64,000 bases of DNA from Diphasiastrum complanatum (Eukaryota > Streptophyta > Lycopodiopsida > Lycopodiales > Lycopodiaceae): positions 20,365,761 to 20,429,760 of the forward strand of contig CM055104.1 in NCBI GenBank assembly GCA_029204225.1, given 5' to 3'. A program made the translations under genes and the position numbers. This document shows positions 19,275-30,355 of this stretch, in pieces. Numbering within the stretch: position 1 is the stretch's first letter; each line of letters opens with the position of its first letter. Below the pieces are notes generated by a model, which made no database searches, was not told where the DNA came from, and saw nothing but the letters and a program-made list of their open reading frames with translations.

Positions 19275-19860
19275 GGGTAGAAACTTAATTAAATTCTAAC
19301 CTTTTCATAGGATGAAACAAATTGTTTCGTTTATTCTGCTACATAAGTCGCTCATATATATACTATATTCATGATAGCTTAATACAAATCGTCTAAACTT
19401 ATCAGCAGGAATAACAAATCAACTCAAAAAGACAATGAAATCTGAGAGATTTGATCACTTGACAAGCTTTCTTTTAAAATTGAAATCTATACACTAGATC
19501 TATTCTTGTATAGTGGCTGGCACAATCATAATAGAAATGAGCCATTATTCTAGTACAACCAAGTGGCAATTTAGAATTTGATGCAGATCTCCTTGGAGTT
19601 GCTACATATAAGGTTTTATCTAGCCTTCTATTTGACATGTCCCAATATTTTGAATATTTAAATATTCTTCTAATTTCATTTGACAATTTTTTGAATTTGA
19701 AAATATTCGGACATCTTCTGGACTGTGTGAACTTCAATGTATTTCTGCAGACTATTCAAACTTACGTATAAACCTACAAACTATAAGAAAAGATTATATA
19801 CAAGTATTCACAATTATCATCATTATTATCAATTTCAATCGAAAATAGAAATCCAACACT
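19262..19860 (-). mobile_element. Copia LTR
   Basis: The minus strand starts TGTTGGATTTC at 19860, directly after the purine tract AAGGGAGAG. A TATATATA-type box and AT-rich region follow inward. The distal border near 19262 is an estimate. Confidence 0.6.
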
Positions 19861-20570
19861 CTCCCTTAATGTGGATCCTAAACATTTGCTGCTAAGTTGC
19901 AACATCTTCTTTTGATTCGCTATTGATAAGTTGTTTGTGTACAATTGACGTATTTGGACCTTCAATAAAAAATAGTCGTATCGAAAACATGAGTGTTCAT
20001 TAGTTCAACTGTCTATGCCTTGCCCTTGTCTTTGAGATCAATAAATTGATCCTCGATAAAGATAACACTCTGCAAGTGAATACTTTCAATTCAACGAGAT
20101 CATAAAACTTATAAGCTTTGTTTGAAAAGTTATAACCAATAAAAATGGATTTGATACTATGGGAGTCCAATTTCTTTCTTATCTCCTTCGGTATCTACAC
20201 ATAGGCAATACATCCAAAAACTCTAAGGTTCGATAGTTGGTTTGGAGCCTTTTCAAACTTCATAAGATATTTCGTCTAAGAGTCCTTTATTTGAGCATCT
20301 GTTCTAAATATAAGTTGTGGCGGAAACAACTTCAGCTTAGAAAAACTTATGCAGTGTCGCATGAGCAAGCATACACTTAGCCGCTTCGACTAAGGTTCAA
20401 TTCTTTGTCTCAACAAGTCCATTCAACTGAAGTCCATACACTAAGGATCAATTCTTTGTCTCAACAAGTCCATTCAACTGAAGTGAATAAGAAGTGGTGA
20501 ATTGTTGCTCAATGTCTTTGCTAAGACAATATTCCTTGAATTCGGTTGAGATTTATTCTCCGTTGTTAAA
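19861..20570 (-). mobile_element. Copia integrase C-term joined to pol end, RT deleted
   Basis: The minus strand reads 'AKCMLAHATLHKFF' and 'LRVFGCIAYV', 'GYNFSNKAYKFYD' (integrase C-terminal part) across frameshifts. It jumps at about 19980 to the pol end 'IVHKQLINSE' and the LTR at 19860. RT and RNase H are missing, so this is an internal deletion derivative. Confidence 0.72.
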
Positions 20571-21000
20571 ATCATTTGGATCTTGATGGATCTCCTAGAG
20601 ATTCTAGTATGATGAACTAATATGTCTTAGAATTTTGGATGTTCTAAAGGTATTCGTGTTGTAGACAATTTTGGACTATAATTGCTTGTTTCTTTAGCTT
20701 TTGAATCCAAATCTCCAAAGAAAGTTGATGAATCACCTAGTGTTTCATGTAAAGTGATTCACATGAAGGTGATGTTACTGATTTGCAGAGAATTATACCC
20801 AATTGAAAAAATTATCACCAAGTGAACTTTTCAAACTTGAGATTGTACTCTAGAGCAGAGATAAACAATTGAAAAATCATTTTCTTTTTGAGTACTTATT
20901 TGATATTTCAGGTCTTGCGAATGAGAATGATTTTGTAGGTAAGTGTGGAAAGTTAGAGAATTGGTTTTTAATTTTTCTTTTATGCTTTGAGGATAGAACC
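20571..21000. other. No feature recognised
   Basis: AT-rich. The open frame at 20869-21075 has no motif I know and ends at the purine tract described next. Confidence 0.4.
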
Positions 21001-21670
21001 TATTTAAGGGGGGAAGAATATTACGTCCATGAACAATTTAGAGGATTCAAAATAATCCTTGACATGGATATTTGACACTCCAGTGTGCGAGTTTATTAGT
21101 TATGCCTTGTCACTCCAAACTAGGCCAAAAATATAAATAATAACCTTGGGAGGACCCAAGCACATGCATTAGGACATGTGGAGCTGTGGCATGTGGCATG
21201 GTGATCAGTGGCTTTATATGCATGTAGAGATGATAAAAAGCACTTGATTAAAAATTGGAATCCTATATGAAATATTTCTAGACTGGAGAGTCTACATATA
21301 CTGTAGGAACTCACCATCCCCCACTTCTATTTTGGTTTTCGGTTGCTAGAAACCTCTCCTCTCTTGTATTCAGTCATCATGGAGTTTGACTTTCAACTTC
21401 TACTGCACTTGCCAAGGTGGTTTGGTTCCATAGCTGAAACCTTTGTGTTCACGCCATGTAGCAAAAAGAAAGAAAGAAAAAGTGTGCTGCTATAGTAGTT
21501 GGGAGTTTGTCAAATCTTGCAGAATTGAACGCTTATCGAAACTCAGAGAAAGTCTTTCATGTGTGGTCATCTATGTATGTGTTGTGTAACAATATGCGAT
21601 GTGGTCAATAAGGAACATGCAATGTTTATGGGTGATGTAACTTAGCTAGCGTATTTGTGGACCTTTCTGC
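21001..21670 (+). mobile_element. Possible gypsy 3' end with LTR
   Basis: A purine tract TTAAGGGGGGAAGAA at 21004-21018 followed by TATTACGTCC resembles the chromovirus polypurine tract and LTR start. No paired LTR is found in the window, so this is a weak call. Confidence 0.35.
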
Positions 21671-21679
21671 CAAGTTGAG

Positions 21680-21745
21680 GCTGTGGTAGCATAATGGTTA
21701 GGGGAGTTGCCTTCATTGTAAGGAATGGAATAGGTCCACATTGCT
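21680..21745 (+). repeat. tRNA-like (SINE head) candidate
   Basis: 'TGGTAGCATAATGGTTAGG' fits the A box of RNA polymerase III genes, and 'GGAATAGGTCCACATTGC' about 40 nt later is a poor B box. An acceptor stem is not clear. More likely a tRNA-derived SINE remnant than a tRNA gene. Confidence 0.3.
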
Positions 21746-22202
21746 TCACGAGGTCAATGACATATAGTGAGCAACTAACACAAATCACCACTTTGCAAAA
21801 AGAAAAAAGAAAAAGGTGCATTTGTGTAGTAGTAGTCGGTCAGTCCTTGATTTTAAAGCTGATTTGAGTACCTTTAGTAGTAAGCATCCACAGGTTGTGG
21901 TTAATTAATCACAAAATGTATACTTAGGGCCCAATGAAATAAATGAAGTCTTTGCAAAGATAATATAGATAGTAGAATTATGGCTCTCAAAATTGAAACT
22001 AAGTTGTCAAGAGAGGTGTCAAAATTAAAGGAAAGCACGTGCCATGTCAAGATAGTATAAATAAAGAAATATGGCGGTTGTGTATGGAATATAAATGTAT
22101 GTAAAAGGAGGAGATGGGAAGATAGACATATGTCCCATAAGCAAAGGGACGAGAAGGGAGGGGGTAGGAGATAGAAGTAATAGGAGCATGGCACGTTGTT
22201 TC
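21746..22202. other. No gene; upstream of U1-like gene
   Basis: A sequence 'GTCCCATAAGC' about 70 nt before the U1 start faintly recalls the plant snRNA upstream element RTCCCACATCG. No TATA box is seen near -30. Confidence 0.3.
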
Positions 22203-22340
22203 ATACTTACCTGGGCGGAGTCAATCGGTGATCCCGAAGGTCAATGGCCTAGGGCTGCCTGCGCATCTCGCATCTCCCTACGGGGAGAGTGCATGTTATA
22301 ATTTGTGATAGCGGGGGCTCGCGTTCGCGCGGCCCCCTCC
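22203..22340 (+). ncRNA. U1 snRNA-like gene lacking stem-loop II
   Basis: Begins ATACTTACCTGGGCGGAGTC, the U1 5' end that pairs with 5' splice sites. Stem-loop I follows, with loop GATCCCGAAGG (usual GATCANGAAGG), closing at GGCCTAGGG. An Sm-site-like ATAATTTGTGATAG stands before the terminal stem GGGGGCTCGCG/CGCGGCCCCC, which is nearly identical to plant U1. Between stem-loop I and the Sm site only about 45 nt occur, with one short hairpin CTCCCTACGGGGAG. The loop ATTGCAC of stem-loop II, bound by U1A, is absent. The total is about 138 nt against roughly 160 in plants. With a poor upstream promoter this may be a pseudogene, yet the 5' end, Sm site and last stem are preserved. Confidence 0.85.
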
Positions 22341-22991
22341 GCCTCCCCCTGTCCTTTCACCAATCTTCAATTGATCAAAATCCAAATCCAACAAGTAACA
22401 AATCGATCCTCAAATATCCTTCAATCAATCAATCGGCAGTCCCAGCAAGCAAACACACAAGATGTTTGATTTTCTTTCTTCTTACTTGTTAAGCAAGCAA
22501 TCAGCCAGTCAGTCGCGGGGGAACAGAATAATAATAAGCACAGCTTTGCAGGTGCAGACGCAGCAGGATGGATGAAGCCAGCCATCATCAGAATACTAGT
22601 AATAGTATGCTATGCTATGTGCTCATGGACAGACATCCTATGATCATAACAGTGGTATGTTTTAATTTAAGCAAGCTCAATCGATCCTGTACAGGAATGC
22701 AGAAGCAGATTAGCTAAATGCTATGCAGCAGCAAAGGTAGAACCTTCTTACGATTCTCTCTTCATCTCGTTGATCTTTATGATGTTCTTTTGTCAGTTTT
22801 CTTACTTGCAGCTTCAATCAATCAGTAGATAAAGCTTTCTTTCCAAGCCAGCTCGCCCCTCAACAAGTCCCTGGGTTTTGTTGGGTTCTCTGTTTATGGG
22901 CGTCTGCTGCTTGCCCTTGCTCTTGCACAGCCTCCTGTAGCCAGCCAAGGTTATAACTTGATGTTTTACGCGAGTGTAATGTATTTGTTGC
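22341..22991. other. No gene recognised
   Basis: Holds several short direct words such as 'CAATCAATC' and 'AGCAAGCAA', and GC-richer sequence around 22830-22960, but nothing assignable. Confidence 0.4.
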
Positions 22992-23367
22992 CTAATGTCT
23001 GTTATCTCTTACATTCATTCGCCTCATTGTTGTGGCATCCTTGGAGGATGGAATCCTTATAAGATGTACTCGCATTTTGAGCACTAACTCCACCAAGTAT
23101 GTTGGTGATGAACAGGTCTGCCTGGCTTTGCTCGGCCGATCCTTCATTGGGTGAGGGTGAGTTCCTGCTACTTGCACCTTTTCTGTTGATCTTACAAACT
23201 CGGGGTGCACTTGTCCGGCCAATGGGAGTGAGATTGGGGACAGCAGCATGAAACCCTGGGGATGGATATCTGAAAGGAATCTTTCTGAGCCAAATAACTT
23301 CTTTGCTTGCATGTATTGTGTTTGAAGCGTGTGTCACCCTCTCTTCAGTTTGATATGTGGAGCCCAA
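22992..23367 (-). CDS. Unrecognised open frame, possible host exon
   Basis: A 121-residue frame on the minus strand without stops. It is polar, with 'LRKIPFRYPSPGFHAAVPNL' and 'SPSPNEGSAEQSQADLF', and lacks transposon motifs. Composition is unlike the neighbouring copia sequence, and the Ser/Pro/Asn-rich end looks like a real protein tail. An overlapping frame of 106 aa exists, so chance cannot be excluded. No function can be assigned. Confidence 0.25.
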
Positions 23368-23479
23368 AGGGAAAAAGAGGTTTCTATCTAGGAACGACGA
23401 TTCGTCTCAGTCCATTCCCCGATCTCTAAAGTTTGGTATTGTGTGATGCTGATGTTCAAGTAACGTCTTTTTGAGGCTC

Positions 23480-25483
23480 TATTTGGTAAGAAGCCAAATC
23501 TCAAAGATCTTAGAATCTTTGGATCTACTTGTTATGTTTTTCAATCATTAGATACAAGCAAGAAGGATGATCCTACATTCATAAAAGGAATCTTTGTTGG
23601 TTATGGTGAAAATAGCAAGGGATATAGAATCTATAATCCTATCACTAAAAAGATTTTAGTGAGTAGAGATGTTACATTTGATGAATATAACTACTACAAG
23701 ATGAATGAAAGTGCTACTAATCCACCTTATGTCAAGGATCTTGCAAGGTTTGAGGAGGAGCCTACATGTGATCAAGATCTTGAGGATCCACCTCAAGACC
23801 CGAGAGCTCCAAGAAGATCTACAAGAAGGAAGGCCGAGCTATCAAGGCTCACCTATGTTGACAAAGGTGAACAAAGGGAAGATCTTCATTCACTTACCTC
23901 TTATAATTTTCTAACATCTATGCTTGATGAGCCGAGTTGCTTTGAAGATGATATGGAGTCACAAGAATGGAGGGATGCCATGCAAAAGGAGTATGATGCT
24001 CTTATGGAGAATCACATATGGAAGATTGTGGATCTTCCTCATGGAAGAAGACCAATTGAGTGCAAATGGATCTATAGATTGAAGTACAACCAAGATGGGA
24101 GCATCAACAAACATAAGACAAGGCTAGTGGCAAAGCGATCCTTGCAAACCAAGGGAGTAGACTTTGATGAAACTTTTGCTCATGTTGCTAAACTAGTTTC
24201 TATAAGGTTGATCATTTCTCTTGCAACTACTTTCAATTGGCCTCTATTTCAACTTGATGTGACTAATGCCTTTCTAAATGGCTATTTGGAAGAGGAGATC
24301 TTTATGAGGAAACCCAAGGGCTTCATCAAAGAATATCAAGAAGGAAAAGTATGTTTGATGCTAAGAAGCCTTTATGGGCTTAAGCAAGCACCTAGAGCTT
24401 GGTACTCTAGATGGAATGCTTTCTTAAACTCTATAAATTTTGTTGTAAGTGCTTATGATCCTTCTTTGTACTTATGATTTAATGATGGTAAAGTCATCAT
24501 TCTTATTTTATATGTAGATGACATTATCCTTAGTGGAAATGATCATGATGGTATACACAAATTGAAAATAGCATTGTCGAAAGAATTTAAGATGGTAGAT
24601 CTTGGTGTTTTACATTTCATACTCAGAATAGAAGTTTCAAGAGGCAAAGATTTGAGTGTTATTTGTCAATCCAAATATGCTTCTTCTATCTTAGAAAAGT
24701 TTGAAATGAAAGATTGTAAAGGAGTAGATACTCCTATGGAGCAAAATGTGAAAGTCTCTAATGGTGATGTTGAAGCATCTTTTGAGGACATCACACTATA
24801 TAGAAGACTTGTAGGCTCCCTAATTTATCTTACTATAACTAGACCTGATCTAAGGTAGTGTAGGTAAGCTAAGCCAATTATGCAAAATCCATTGGTTTGT
24901 CATTGGAAAAATGCAAAAAGGGTGTTGAGGTACATCTCGGCCACCAAGAACTTTGGCATTTTGTATCATGGATCTAACCTTGCTTTGAGGGCACATTCGG
25001 ATGCTGATTTTGTAGGTGATATAGTGGATAGGAGGTCCACAAGTGATTTTTTTACATTTCTTTGCAATGGCATAGTGTCTTGCTTTCCAAAAAAGCAAGA
25101 GACAATTTCTCTATCTTCAACCAGAATACAAGGCATTAACATCAACAACCAAAGAGGTTTTGTGGTTGAAGAGGCTTTTGGTGGAGTTGCAAGTCATGGA
25201 GGCCAAGGAGCAGTCAATCATATGTTGTGACAACCACTCAAGCCAAGCATTAGCAACCAATCCCACATTCCATGCAAGGAGCAAGCACATAGAGATTGCT
25301 CACCACTTTGTGAGAGAAAAGGTTCAAGCAAAGGAGATCTAGCTACATCATGTATCTTCTTCAGATTGCCTTGCTGATCTACTCACTAAAGCCTTACCAA
25401 AGGCTTCATTTATCAAGTTAAGATCAGCCTTAGGAGTTGTAGATAGATGTACCATAGATGTATCAATGTAAAAATTGAGGAGG
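23480..25483 (+). mobile_element. Ty1/copia pol, integrase end to RNase H
   Basis: 'LRIFGSTCYVFQSLDTSKKD', 'GIFVGYGENSKGYRIYNP' (integrase C-terminal), the 272-aa frame at 23659-24477 with 'ECKWIYRLKYNQDGSINKHK', 'QLDVTNAFLNGYLEEEIFM' and 'LRSLYGLKQAPRAWYSRWNA' (RT), a single stop, then 'LYVDDIILSGND' (RT active site intact), 'FKMVDLGVLHFI', 'LVGSLIYLTITRPDL', and an RNase H part with 'RSKHIEIAHHFVREKVQAKE' near 25280. Few stops and frameshifts make it the youngest-looking copia in the window. A purine tract ATTGAGGAGG leads into the LTR at 25484. Gag, protease and most of integrase are missing at the left. Confidence 0.92.
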
Positions 25484-26010
25484 TGTGTTAGATTTTAGCA
25501 AATTTCACATTGTTAAGCAATTTTTTTGGTATCTATGTGGATCCACACGTGTGAGGACCTGTCCACGCATGTGAAATAACACTTGTAATATCCAAATCCA
25601 TTGTACTTAGATTTTATTTGAGTCAAATTTCAAATCTCCTAAATTGTTGGAGTTATCTCCTAGATTGTAGGAATCTAGAAAGTCAACACAAACCACCAGT
25701 GGATGATGTGGCAAATTAGATAGATCTTATCCAAAGTAGATATGGATGAGTAGAATGAGTTGTCCCACACATGCTGGAAACATCCTAGAGAGAGATTATG
25801 ATGATTGTGTACTTGATCCATGATGGATCCATTGTGAGGTAAATCTTGAGAAACATTGATTTGGGAGCTATCATTGTGTTTTCACTCTCTTAAGCGAATT
25901 CTTTGGGAATGAATGCTTGGTATTTTTTTAGTAAACATATTTTTTGTTATCAGGCCATACACCTACTGTACTTCACACGTGTCAAGCCTTTGGATCATCT
26001 TTTTTTATTG
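25484..26010 (+). mobile_element. Copia 3' LTR with CACACGTGTG palindrome
   Basis: Starts TGTGTTAGATTTTAGC after the purine tract. Inside is CACACGTGTG at 25544-25553 and a related ACGCATGTGA 20 nt on. The same palindromic words fill the LTRs at 40165-41181, 45931-46714 and 49189-49530. The right border is uncertain. Confidence 0.6.
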
Positions 26011-26802
26011 TTCTTGCTATAATTAGTAGAAATTGTCAAGTAGAAGCAAGTATTGGATGCTAGTCTTGATATAGATCAAGATCCTGAGCTACCAATCGCT
26101 CTTATTGATCATTTGTGGATCAAAATGAGTCCTTAAACTCTAAAATTTGACAGAATCTACCAAGATCAAGCTCACAAGGGGAAGGGAGAAGAAATGTGAA
26201 CTATGCCCTTATAAGTGACATCATGAAGTGTCAAGAAGCCAAAAACCTTTGAAGAGACAAAAGATCTCAAGTAATGGCAATGGTCTATGGAGGATGAGAA
26301 GGACTCAATCCAAAGACATGGTATGTGGGATTTAGTTGATCTTCCAATTGGAAAGAAATCCATTAGTAACAAATGGGTATACAAGACTAAGTTTCATGTT
26401 GATAGATTGATTGAGAAGCAAAAGGTGCACTTGGTGGTCAAATGGTACAAGTAGAACAAAGGTACTGAAGTTGAAGAGACATTTGCTCCTACAGTTAAGT
26501 GGATTACTTTACGCTTGGTGATCAAATTAGTTTCATTTTTTGGTTGGAAAATCCATCAAATGGAAGTGAAATCAGCTTTCTTGAATGGAGACTTAGAAAA
26601 TAAAGTCTATATGCTCCAACCACAAGGTTATGTAGTGAAAGGCCAAGAAGACAAAGCGTGCAAGTTGTGGAAAGCACTCTATAGCCTAAAACAAGCATGG
26701 CAAGCGTGGTATGGTCACATAGATAGCTACTTTCTCTCCAATGGTTTTGTGAGAACGAATTCTAATCCTAACCTCTACGTGCTTACTAGTGAAAGGCTGT
26801 GA
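26011..26802 (+). mobile_element. Second copia reverse transcriptase fragment
   Basis: Reading from about 26285: 'GMWDLVDLPIGKKSISNKWV', 'FAPTVKW', then the clean frame 26515-26802 with 'WKIHQMEVKSAFLNGDLENK', 'LYSLKQAWQAWYGHID' and 'SNPNLYV'. It ends before the YVDD box. It differs from the element just upstream, so two copia elements are stacked. Confidence 0.82.
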
Positions 26803-27039
26803 ACGACTTATCGAGCGCAACAGAATGGAGCCTGCTTTCCTAATGCATGAGTACGCCTATCAATATTAAACAAAACATAATGATAGAATTCATGTCCAAT
26901 CTTATAGTAACCAACTTTGAAATCGTCAGTACTACAATGATTATGTAGCCAAACAATGAAATATCAAACAAAAGTGAAAAAATCCGACCCAATGGTAAAA
27001 GTTTGACCCACTGTCATCCCTGTCAAAAAGAGATTTTCC

Positions 27040-27265
27040 GACCCTAGTCAAATTTGGTCAACTTGATCGACTTTGGTTGATTTAGCCAAATTTGGCCAAG
27101 TGGCCAAATTGGTCAAATTGGTCGAATTGGCCAAATTTTGGTCGAACTTGGCCGAATTTGGTCAAATTTTGGTCGACTTGGCCAAATTTGGTCAAATCTT
27201 GGGCCAACTTGGTCGAATCGGTTGAATTTGGTCAAATTGGTCGAATTGGGCCAAGTAGATTTGGC
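27040..27265. repeat. Short-period array of TTGGTCAAA/TTGGCCAAA words
   Basis: More than twenty near-copies of TTGG(T/C)C(A/G)AA spaced 8-20 nt apart between 27048 and 27262, flanked by ordinary AT-rich DNA. The + strand open frame through it (27092-27382, Trp/Asn-rich) is a translation of the repeat, not a gene. Confidence 0.85.
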
Positions 27266-27884
27266 CGAATTTGGAAGAAAATGAAGTTATGGATGAAAGA
27301 AAGCTTGCAACTAGAGAATTGTCAGTCCAAGCTTGAATCTTATAAACAAAATAAAATTATTTTCATCTTTAAAATACCTTAACAGTTCTTTTCAAGGGAG
27401 AATATCAAGGTATGCATGAGCAAAAGTTTGTAGAAGTTATGGATTAGTGTAGTGAGTCTGGAAATCAGAAATAGTAAATGCCTTTTCTAATTGTGTGCCC
27501 TGTCTAATTGTGAGTCTGATTGTGTGCCTTGTCTAATAAAAACATAATGACCACAGAATTCGTGTGCTTAATGGCATCTCTACTTCAAATATTCCAAAAC
27601 TCCAATAAATAACTTTTTGATACACAATTGCTCAGAAAGATATGAAAACTCGTATCAAACCTATGATTTTTGTAAAGGGATAGTGCTTTAGAATGAGTCA
27701 TGCTTCATCATAGTTCTCACAGATTGTGAAAGGTACATAATCAAGAATAACACAGCTTATTACTAACTATTAGCTCCCGATGTTGCAAAAAGAAAGGTCA
27801 GAATTAGTTATAGAATAGAATTTCTAAGGTACATGTGCAGCACCAAGCATTAATAAACTACCAAAACTTATTATGATTATCAAT
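27266..27884. other. No feature recognised
   Basis: AT-rich spacer between the array and a minus-strand LTR; no coding or repeat signal. Confidence 0.4.
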
Positions 27885-28468
27885 TGTAGTGGGTTTCTTT
27901 CCTTGCCTAACCTGAATCCAAGATCTAGTCAATCTAGCATCAAAGAGACAAAGCTAGTTGTCACGCGTAGGTTCGTTCCCATTAGAGCGATAGTATAGTT
28001 CAGATTTCAACATGAATGGAGGATCCAAATCTAACTCTAACATCCATTAACACTACATTTATTAACACTATGATCCACAATAGAAATAGCTTACTCTTTC
28101 TCTCTCCCCCTTTCTCTCTCATAAAAAGTATAATAACATACAATCCCAATAAAATTTAGATCCAACAATCAGCAAAACCCAAAGAAAGCATGACAGATGG
28201 AAGAGGGAAGAAGAAGAGCAAGGACATTCATCAATCCATTTCTGAAGAGAACCAATCTGCTTTAACATGTGTAGGATCTCGAGTTGATCCCTTTTTATAG
28301 TAGAGAGGAGGACCCTGGCCTCTGAATCCTATTGGTCCATTTTTGCCTCCCTAATTATTCAAATTTAAAAAAGAGTGGGAACCATCCAAATTGGAGGGAA
28401 ACCCAACTTTATTCACTAACTTGACATTTAGGCCCTACGACATTAAAAGTCCCGCAAAAAGGCCCAAA
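27885..28468 (-). mobile_element. tRNA-Asp family LTR, 5' truncated
   Basis: Minus-strand sequence ending ...AAACCCACTACA at 27885, closely matching the LTRs at 33156-33892 and 38561-39303 through 'CTACTATAAAAAGGGATCAA' (TATA box region). The U3 start is cut off at 28468, where chromovirus LTR sequence begins. Confidence 0.8.
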
Positions 28469-28834
28469 GTCAAAAATAGTGCGCCCTCCAAGAAGGCCCC
28501 CACTCTCCAATAATATGTCCAAATGGCCTAATAATGAATAATAAGGCCAAAGGCCAACCATATAGTCTAAGTGTCACTAATAAATAAAAAAGGGCCCAAG
28601 GCCTGCTTATGCATAAAGTAAAGTAAATGTAAATGGACACGGTGAATGTAATGAGCCAAGTCCATAACTCTCCCTGGCACAAAAGAAAAAGACCCAACTG
28701 CCGAAAAGAAACTGGATCAAGTAGCAACAAGCCCTAGTGCATCAATAGCTAGAACAACATCTGATGTAGAGGAATCAACAAGTGCAGCAAGAGCATGAGC
28801 CTAATCCGCAAGTGATGGTGTATGATAAAAGACA
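28469..28834 (-). mobile_element. Chromovirus 3' end and LTR fragment
   Basis: 28479-28672 matches 7970-8165 closely (LTR-type sequence). The stretch between it and the chromodomain at 28835 is decayed pol end or untranslated sequence. Confidence 0.55.
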
Positions 28835-29450
28835 TCAATAGCTCCCATGTGGCCTCCTTAATAGGACGGCCATCCCACTGGACCAAAAACTGAATCTGTC
28901 GGCGGCATCAACTATGGTATAGACGAACCTATAATATACCAGCAAATAAAAATGGAAATAACTCTGGAGTAGTAGGAAACTTAGCATCACAAGGAGCGTC
29001 ATCCTCAATAGCAGCACGTAATAAACTGACATGGAATACATCACAGGCATGTGTGGAAGCAGGAAGCTATAAGCAATATGTAACTGGACTAAGAACTTCC
29101 AAAATGCGATAAGGCCCATAATAACGTGGTGCAAGCTTCTCAGTAGAAGCATGGCCCTGGACAAAATGATGATGTGCAAACCGTAGGCATAGATAAACCA
29201 TATCTCCAAGCTGAAACTCAACATGGCGGCGGTGACGATCAACTGAGATCTGATAACGTTGTTGAACATGCTGTAAATGAAAACTGGCCCGGGTAATAAG
29301 CTCTCGAGCACCAAGGTATCCAAAAAGCCCGAGAAGGTAGAATTGCATCAGCACCAGGAAGCCAATAAGAAAACTGAAAAAGAAATGGACACTCATCGCG
29401 AATAGCCGCATGATACACGTAACCATCAACCATATGTGCAAGGTGCCCCA
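28835..29450 (-). mobile_element. Chromovirus integrase C-term and chromodomain
   Basis: The minus strand reads 'RHRRHVEFQLGDMVYLCLRF', 'KLAPRYYGPYRILEVLSPVT' (integrase GPY/F module) and, past a frameshift, 'FLVQWDGRPIKEATWE' at about 28836-28883, a chromodomain core. Together they define a chromovirus Ty3/gypsy element. Confidence 0.88.
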
Positions 29451-30355
29451 AGAAAAGATAGCAGCATCAGAAGACTAGCACCAAGGAGATCATCCTGACA
29501 AATGATAGCTTAAAATGGAAAAATATGCACCAACATAGTCAAAAGCCCAAGGTATTCATAGGACCCATGAATGAGAAGTACCAATGGCATACGGTACCCT
29601 CAAGGCCCATATCACGAGAAGAGCAGCATGCCAAAAGCTCCAGAAGGTCCAAGAAATCAATGCATCATCTAAAAAGACATGATGCATGAAAATAGTAGCA
29701 ACAAATCTAGAAATAGTAGAGCCCCAACTGACAAACTATAGCCAAAAAACTCATCCAGAAAGGCCTTATATGGACATACCAATCCATCATAGGATACACC
29801 AAAAACTGATGGAGAATCGGATGACCCATCGGAATTGGCCGCAAGTGTAATCCCAAAGTACACACCAGGTGCACAAGTGAGGAATAGAAGAAATGCACTG
29901 GAACGAGGAACATGTTCCGCAACATCAGTAGCAAGCATCGAAGCAATATCCACTTGTAGCTGGGAATGAGTATCAAAGCACATATGAGCAACACTGAAGT
30001 ATATGGCGACAACATCCCCAAAAACTATCCAAGAGAGGAGAAGGAATTCTCTCAAGGTACCCTGATGGTCTCGGAACACCAGAACAAAGTGGCAACTCAG
30101 CATCGGAGACCAAGCGATATGGAGCAACCTGAAATGATAGGGAACTTGAAGATCACCCAAACAAACAGTAGCTGGAACGGAGGCAATAACCCAAGCCAAC
30201 AGGATATGCCAAGCCTGACAATGAGCAACAATCCAAGGAACAGATAGAGAGCCACATGCATAATCATAGAGATATCCGCACCATAGGCGATCAATAATAT
30301 GAAAAAACCAGCACCAATCAACAGGTCCAAATGAAAACCAAGCTATATGTAATAA
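29451..30355 (-). mobile_element. Chromovirus interior, RT and RNase H absent
   Basis: Between protease and integrase only about 900 bp remain. None of the RT boxes (YLDD-like, PFGL-AP) nor RNase H can be read in any frame. The minus frame at 29669-30199 (176 aa) has no motif I know. Confidence 0.5.

Noticed and set aside
21680-21745. Functional tRNA gene
   Set aside because: A box acceptable, but acceptor stem and B box are too poor; kept only as a weak SINE-like feature.
27092-27382. Trp/Asn-rich protein
   Set aside because: Reads through the TTGGYCRAA array; composition follows from the repeat.
29669-30330. Leu-rich membrane-like proteins on the minus strand
   Set aside because: Hydrophobicity comes from an off-frame reading of T-rich chromovirus sequence; overlapping frames give equally long hydrophobic strings.
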